Source of the DNA: Deltaproteobacteria bacterium
GTDB taxonomy: Bacteria > Desulfobacterota > Dissulfuribacteria > Dissulfuribacterales > QOAL01
DNA length: 8,072 nt
Reading direction: 5' to 3'
Assembly (NCBI GenBank): GCA_027068235.1
Contig: JAMOUE010000254.1
Coordinates: forward strand, 1-8,072
The notes under the pieces were generated by a model. The model was not told the DNA's origin. It made no database searches and saw only the letters and a program-made list of their open reading frames with translations. Below, one piece after another: positions 4,763 through 8,072 of this stretch. The position numbers and the translations under genes were made by a program. How positions within the stretch are numbered: the first letter of the stretch is position 1; the number at the start of each line of letters is the position of its first letter.

Positions 4763-5164
4763 ATGGAAAGAAGACAATCTCCCCGCTATCCTGTGAAATT
4801 AAGGGTATATTTTCCAGAATACCGTCTTTGGGGATGCACGAAGAATCTCTCTATTGATGGATGTTTCGTATCAATAGATAAAAAGATAAATGAAGGATTT
4901 GTAGCTGAAATCTTACTCGAGCTTCCTTTGATTGGTGCAATTTCACTTAAGGGGTATGTGGTTCATTCTGGGATGAAAGACGATGGACTTGGTATGCAGT
5001 TTGTGCAAGTCCGCTTTGCCCAAGAAGAGTCTTCATATTATTCGATTTTTACTGACTACGTTAAACTACTTCCAGAACACGAACGTATAAGAGCCGAGTA
5101 TTTAAAGAAGGTTCACAAGGGAATTATTAAATTACAGGTTATGCCAGATGAGGGTTCGTGTTAA
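4763..5164 (+). CDS. PilZ-domain protein, probable c-di-GMP receptor
   Basis: A 133-residue single-domain protein. Both parts of the PilZ c-di-GMP signature are intact: RxxxR as RQSPR (residues 4-8) and [D/N]xSxxG as NLSIDG (28-33). Beta-strand segments follow (FVAEILLELPL, ISLKGYVVHS, GLGMQFVQV), then a helical tail of about 35 residues. No signal peptide or membrane segment is present, so it acts in the cytoplasm. The chosen ATG has a well-placed GAGGAG. Its TAA overlaps the ATG of the prepilin peptidase gene (TAATG), pointing to coupled translation and a link between c-di-GMP and pilus or secretion functions. The partner protein is not visible. A TTGACA at 4696 has no convincing -10 box, so transcription may come from the lipid kinase gene. 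Confidence 0.9.
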   Translation: MERRQSPRYPVKLRVYFPEYRLWGCTKNLSIDGCFVSIDKKINEGFVAEILLELPLIGAISLKGYVVHSGMKDDGLGMQFVQVRFAQEESSYYSIFTDYVKLLPEHERIRAEYLKKVHKGIIKLQVMPDEGSC

Positions 5165-5970
5165 TGCAAACGTGGTTTTTTCATCCGCTCCCCTGGTGGT
5201 TGACATCCGCCTTTGTATTTATAGTAGGGCTTTGTATAGGTAGTTTTTTAAATGTATGCATCTGCAGAATTCCAAAGAATGTCTCAATAGTTACTCCAAG
5301 CTCCAGTTGTCCCAAATGTGGTCATAGGCTTAAATGGTGGGAAAATATACCAATAGTCAGTTTTATCTTGTTAAAGGGGAGATGTTCAGGCTGTGACACT
5401 CCTATCTCATATCAATATCCACTGGTAGAGCTTTTGACAGGCTTGATTACTCTGGGTTTATGGAGCAAATTTGGGCCTTCGTGGGAGTTTTTAGTCTATT
5501 GGATATTTTCGTGTAGTCTTATTGTTGTAACCTTTATAGATCTTGCTTGGAAGATAATCCCTGATGTCATCTCCTTACCTGGAATCCTAGTTGGCTTTCT
5601 AGCCTCCTTTTTGGTTTCTGATATTACCTGGCTTGATTCACTAATTGGGATTTTGATGGGCGGCGGTATCCTATATCTTGTTACATGGGGATATTACCTG
5701 GCCACAAAGCGTATAGGCATGGGCGGCGGTGATATCAAGCTTCTTGCAATGATAGGGGCATTTTTGGGATGGCAGGCCATTCCCTATGTGATTTTTTTGA
5801 GCGCACTTTCTGGTTCTATAATAGGCATTGTCTTTATTCTCATCAAAAAGACAGGCAAAGATTATCAGATTCCTTTTGGTCCATTTTTGGCTGCAGCAGC
5901 TGAAATACATCTCTTTTGGGGTAAAGAAATTTTAAATATCTCCTCCAACCTCTTTTCTTTTCATTCGTAA
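5164..5970 (+). CDS. pilD: Type IV prepilin peptidase / N-methyltransferase (A24 family)
   Basis: A 268-residue inner-membrane aspartic protease that cleaves the leader of type IV prepilins and type II secretion pseudopilins and methylates the new N-terminus. The N-terminal domain has GLCIGSFLNVCICRIP and the zinc-type cysteines C49/C52 and C74/C77 (CPKC...CSGC). The catalytic aspartates are D126 in FIDLAWKIIPD and D190 in GMGGGD, the classic GxGD-type pair. Several hydrophobic helices cover the rest. The length is normal. The start is ATG 5164, overlapping the PilZ stop, with GAGGG nine bases upstream; the GTG at 5158 is too close to that SD. No pilin or pilus assembly genes are in the window, so the peptidase sits apart from them. 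Confidence 0.95.
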   Translation: MQTWFFHPLPWWLTSAFVFIVGLCIGSFLNVCICRIPKNVSIVTPSSSCPKCGHRLKWWENIPIVSFILLKGRCSGCDTPISYQYPLVELLTGLITLGLWSKFGPSWEFLVYWIFSCSLIVVTFIDLAWKIIPDVISLPGILVGFLASFLVSDITWLDSLIGILMGGGILYLVTWGYYLATKRIGMGGGDIKLLAMIGAFLGWQAIPYVIFLSALSGSIIGIVFILIKKTGKDYQIPFGPFLAAAAEIHLFWGKEILNISSNLFSFHS

Positions 5971-6040
5971 GTGCCGATATAAAAAATAACTGCTTGTTGC
6001 ACTGAAATACCTAGAAATCTAAAGAATATATTTTTAAGCT

Positions 6041-7438
6041 ATGAATAGAAAACGTGTGCTTATAATAGATGATGAATATGAGGTGAGATCGCTGCTTGGC
6101 AATTATATTCAGCGAATGAAGGAATATGAGCCAACGCTTGCCAAGGATCTTGACGAAGGACTTGCTCTTGCCAAAAACAACGACTTTACCCACATACTTT
6201 GTGATTATTATTTGAGCAAAGATGAAGATGGGCCTACAGCAATAGATTTCCTACAAGAAGCAAAGGCTGCAGGCGTTACCTCCAATATCATCATAATGTC
6301 AGGCAAGGCAGAGGTGGATATGGCTGTGGAGGTAACCAAGATGGGGGCTGTGGATTACCTGGCCAAGCCCATAACCTTTGCACAGTTGGAATTTACCCTC
6401 AAAAGGGCTGAAGAAAGGGAAAAACTCTATAAGGAAAATGTACAGTTAAAACAGCAGGTTGAAGAAAAATATGCCTTCTCAAACATTATTGCCAGAAGTC
6501 CTCAGATGGAAAGGATTTTTGAGGTGATAGAGAAGGTCAAAGACTATAAGACCACGGTTTTGGTTACAGGTGAAAGTGGTACAGGAAAGGAACTTGTATC
6601 GAGGGCGCTACATTTCAACAGTATTAGGAAACATGCTCCATTTGTAGCAGTAAATTGTGGCGGAATTCCAGAGAATCTTTTGGAGAGCGAGTTGTTCGGC
6701 CATGTAAAGGGTGCCTTTACAGACGCTGTACGTTCGAAAAGGGGATTGTTTGAAGAGGCCCAAGGTGGGACGTTGTTTCTTGATGAAATAGGCGAACTTC
6801 CTATGTCTTTGCAGGTGAAATTGCTGCGGGTACTGCAAGAGCACGAGATAAGGCCTGTTGGGGATACAAGGACCATCAAGGTGGATGTCAGAATAGTTGC
6901 TGCAACGGCGCGTGACCTTGGAGAACTGGTCAGAAAGGGAAAGTTTAGGGAAGACCTGTATTACCGCATAAATGTCTTAACTATAGTAATTCCACCCCTT
7001 AGAGAGCGTAAAGAAGATATAAGGCTTCTGATTGACCATTTCATAAAAAAATATAACAAGGTGATAACGCCCAAAGAGGTGAAGGGTGTCAGCCCAGAGG
7101 CCATGCAGGTCCTCATGAATTACAAGTGGCCGGGAAATGTACGTGAACTCGAAAATGTTATAGAGCGGGCACTTGTCCTGACAGAGCATGAAACCATTCA
7201 GCTGGAAGACCTGCCAAGCAATCTGCATTCTATAGAGATACCTACACAAAAAGATAGTACTGGTCAGTTCGTACCAGAGACCCTTTCCATAAAGAAAAAT
7301 GCCAAAAAGATGGAACGCAGGCTTATAACCCTAGCCCTTGCCAAGACGAGAGGGAACAAGACACAGGCTGCTCAACTGCTTGAAATAAGCCTTCCAGCAC
7401 TCCTATACAAGATGAAAGAGTATGGATTAAGGGCCTGA
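6041..7438 (+). CDS. NtrC-family sigma-54-dependent response regulator with GAFTDA loop (orphan)
   Basis: A 465-residue transcription activator. The receiver (4-120) has D10/D11, phosphoacceptor D55 in CDYYL, S87 and K109. A charged helical linker follows (121-143). The AAA+ domain (about 150-380) has Walker A GESGTGKE (177-184), Walker B FLDEIGE (246-252) and FREDLYYR (302-309). The sigma-54-contact loop reads GAFTDA (224-229) instead of GAFTGA, a variant seen in other family members. The Fis-type helix-turn-helix spans about 436-462 (TQAAQLLEISLPALLYKM). The ATG is the only choice, as an in-frame TAA lies six bases before it; the SD is weak. It lies 70 bases after pilD and its 3' end overlaps the convergent nucleotidyltransferase gene by 12 bases. 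No partner kinase is present. Targets are unknown; the sigma-54 promoters at 1469 and 2012 are candidates. Confidence 0.94.
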   Translation: MNRKRVLIIDDEYEVRSLLGNYIQRMKEYEPTLAKDLDEGLALAKNNDFTHILCDYYLSKDEDGPTAIDFLQEAKAAGVTSNIIIMSGKAEVDMAVEVTKMGAVDYLAKPITFAQLEFTLKRAEEREKLYKENVQLKQQVEEKYAFSNIIARSPQMERIFEVIEKVKDYKTTVLVTGESGTGKELVSRALHFNSIRKHAPFVAVNCGGIPENLLESELFGHVKGAFTDAVRSKRGLFEEAQGGTLFLDEIGELPMSLQVKLLRVLQEHEIRPVGDTRTIKVDVRIVAATARDLGELVRKGKFREDLYYRINVLTIVIPPLRERKEDIRLLIDHFIKKYNKVITPKEVKGVSPEAMQVLMNYKWPGNVRELENVIERALVLTEHETIQLEDLPSNLHSIEIPTQKDSTGQFVPETLSIKKNAKKMERRLITLALAKTRGNKTQAAQLLEISLPALLYKMKEYGLRA

Positions 7439-8072
7439 TTCCGGAAAGCTTCTAACAAAGGCCTCTGCCTTTTTCATGTCTTGCGGTCTGTCAACATCTA
7501 TTACCTTCCCCATGTCAACAGCCCTAAACTCCAGGCCGCTTGAAAAAAGTTTTGACAAAAAGGCCCTGAGTGCAGGAAAGTCCTCATTGCCATTAATTTC
7601 TTTTGCCATGCCAGGCAGAAGATAGACGCCACATGTCACGGCATCTCCCTTTGCGCCTCCAATGCTTGTTATCTTCTCCCTGTCTTCATGATCAAGTTTT
7701 ACAAAGAGGGGTTTCTCATCGTCTACATAACCACTTATGCCCAATGTAACTGAGTCAGGGGGGCTGGTCTTGGCCTTTTCCACAAAGGTCTTTAGCGCTC
7801 CGGGCCTGTAAATGGAGTCAACTGTGGTTATGAGCATTCTTTCATGTAAGTCAGCCTGTTTGAGGATTGTTAAAAAACTTTCGGCAGAGCTATTTGTATC
7901 TTTACAGATTATTTCAAATTCCATGTCTGGAAAGTTATCTGTCAGATAGTTGGAGCAACTTTCACAAATAGAGCGTCTAAAGATTACTCTAATTCGTTTT
8001 ATACCTGCGCGTTTGAACTCTAGAACAGTTCTGCCAAGTAGCTCCTTACCATTTACCTTTAAAAGAGGCTTT
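7427..8072 (-). CDS. Sugar nucleotidyltransferase-like protein (partial, N-terminus beyond window)
   Basis: The minus-strand frame is open to the right edge, so the gene starts outside; the ATG at 7922-7924 is internal. About 215 residues are visible. The upstream part reads KPLLKVNGKELLGRTV then FKRAGIKRIRVIFRR, the family pattern just after the missing G-x-G-T-R nucleotide loop. Next comes LITTVDSIYRPG, whose aspartate matches the metal or substrate site. Near the C-terminus, GVYLLPG and VDMGKVIDVDRPQDMKKAEAF are typical of NDP-sugar pyrophosphorylases and MobA-like transferases. It probably joins a nucleotide to a sugar phosphate or similar compound for envelope or cofactor synthesis. The exact substrate cannot be told. 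The stop lies 12 bases inside the end of the convergent regulator gene, with no terminator seen between them. Confidence 0.8.
   Translation of the reverse strand, partial: KPLLKVNGKELLGRTVLEFKRAGIKRIRVIFRRSICESCSNYLTDNFPDMEFEIICKDTNSSAESFLTILKQADLHERMLITTVDSIYRPGALKTFVEKAKTSPPDSVTLGISGYVDDEKPLFVKLDHEDREKITSIGGAKGDAVTCGVYLLPGMAKEINGNEDFPALRAFLSKLFSSGLEFRAVDMGKVIDVDRPQDMKKAEAFVRSFPESGP

Overview
The window looks like a chromosomal stretch from a moderate-GC, Gram-negative bacterium of the Desulfobacterota (former Deltaproteobacteria) type. The basis is gene content: two NtrC-type sigma-54 activators, a prepilin peptidase, a PilZ protein, a signal-peptide protein, and near-consensus -24/-12 promoters. 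Genes are tightly packed: neighbours in the same direction overlap, and two convergent pairs overlap at their 3' ends. No transposase, tRNA, rRNA or CRISPR array is visible. The taxonomic guess is inference from gene style, not from a marker gene.

Left part (1-1484, mostly minus strand). The tail of a plus-strand membrane protein converges on a minus-strand cluster. In transcription order the cluster is a small secreted OB-fold-like protein of unknown function, 5-formyltetrahydrofolate cyclo-ligase, and the exodeoxyribonuclease VII small subunit XseB. A -24/-12 (sigma-54) promoter at 1469-1484 sits just before the secreted-protein gene and moves its start codon to an internal ATG.

Gene-free region (1467-2103). 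This is the most interesting part. From right to left on the minus strand it holds a -24/-12-like dyad (2071-2086), a full-consensus sigma-54 promoter (2012-2027), about 43 nt of almost G-free pyrimidine-rich sequence, and a strong intrinsic terminator (1916-1957) whose apical loop reads CCUCC. Together these predict a sigma-54-dependent small RNA of about 85 nt carrying several anti-Shine-Dalgarno motifs, directly downstream of an NtrC-type response regulator. One of its C-rich stretches is perfectly complementary over 9 nt to the ribosome binding site of the neighbouring secreted-protein gene, which has its own sigma-54 promoter. Farther left are several inverted repeats (1500-1631) and an array of TGCA motifs (1630-1690).

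Middle and right part. A minus-strand NtrC-family response regulator (2104-3483) is divergent from a plus-strand group: a diacylglycerol-kinase-like lipid kinase with a eukaryote-type accessory domain, a PilZ (c-di-GMP-binding) protein, the prepilin peptidase PilD, and a second NtrC-family response regulator (6041-7438). No histidine kinase is present, so both regulators are orphans here. The window ends with a minus-strand sugar nucleotidyltransferase running off the right edge.

Working model (inference): one of the two sigma-54 activators, most simply the adjacent 2104-3483 product, switches on both the small RNA and the secreted OB-fold protein operon. The RNA then damps translation of purine-rich SD genes, possibly including the secreted protein. 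PilZ and PilD suggest that surface appendages or c-di-GMP signalling form the wider setting.
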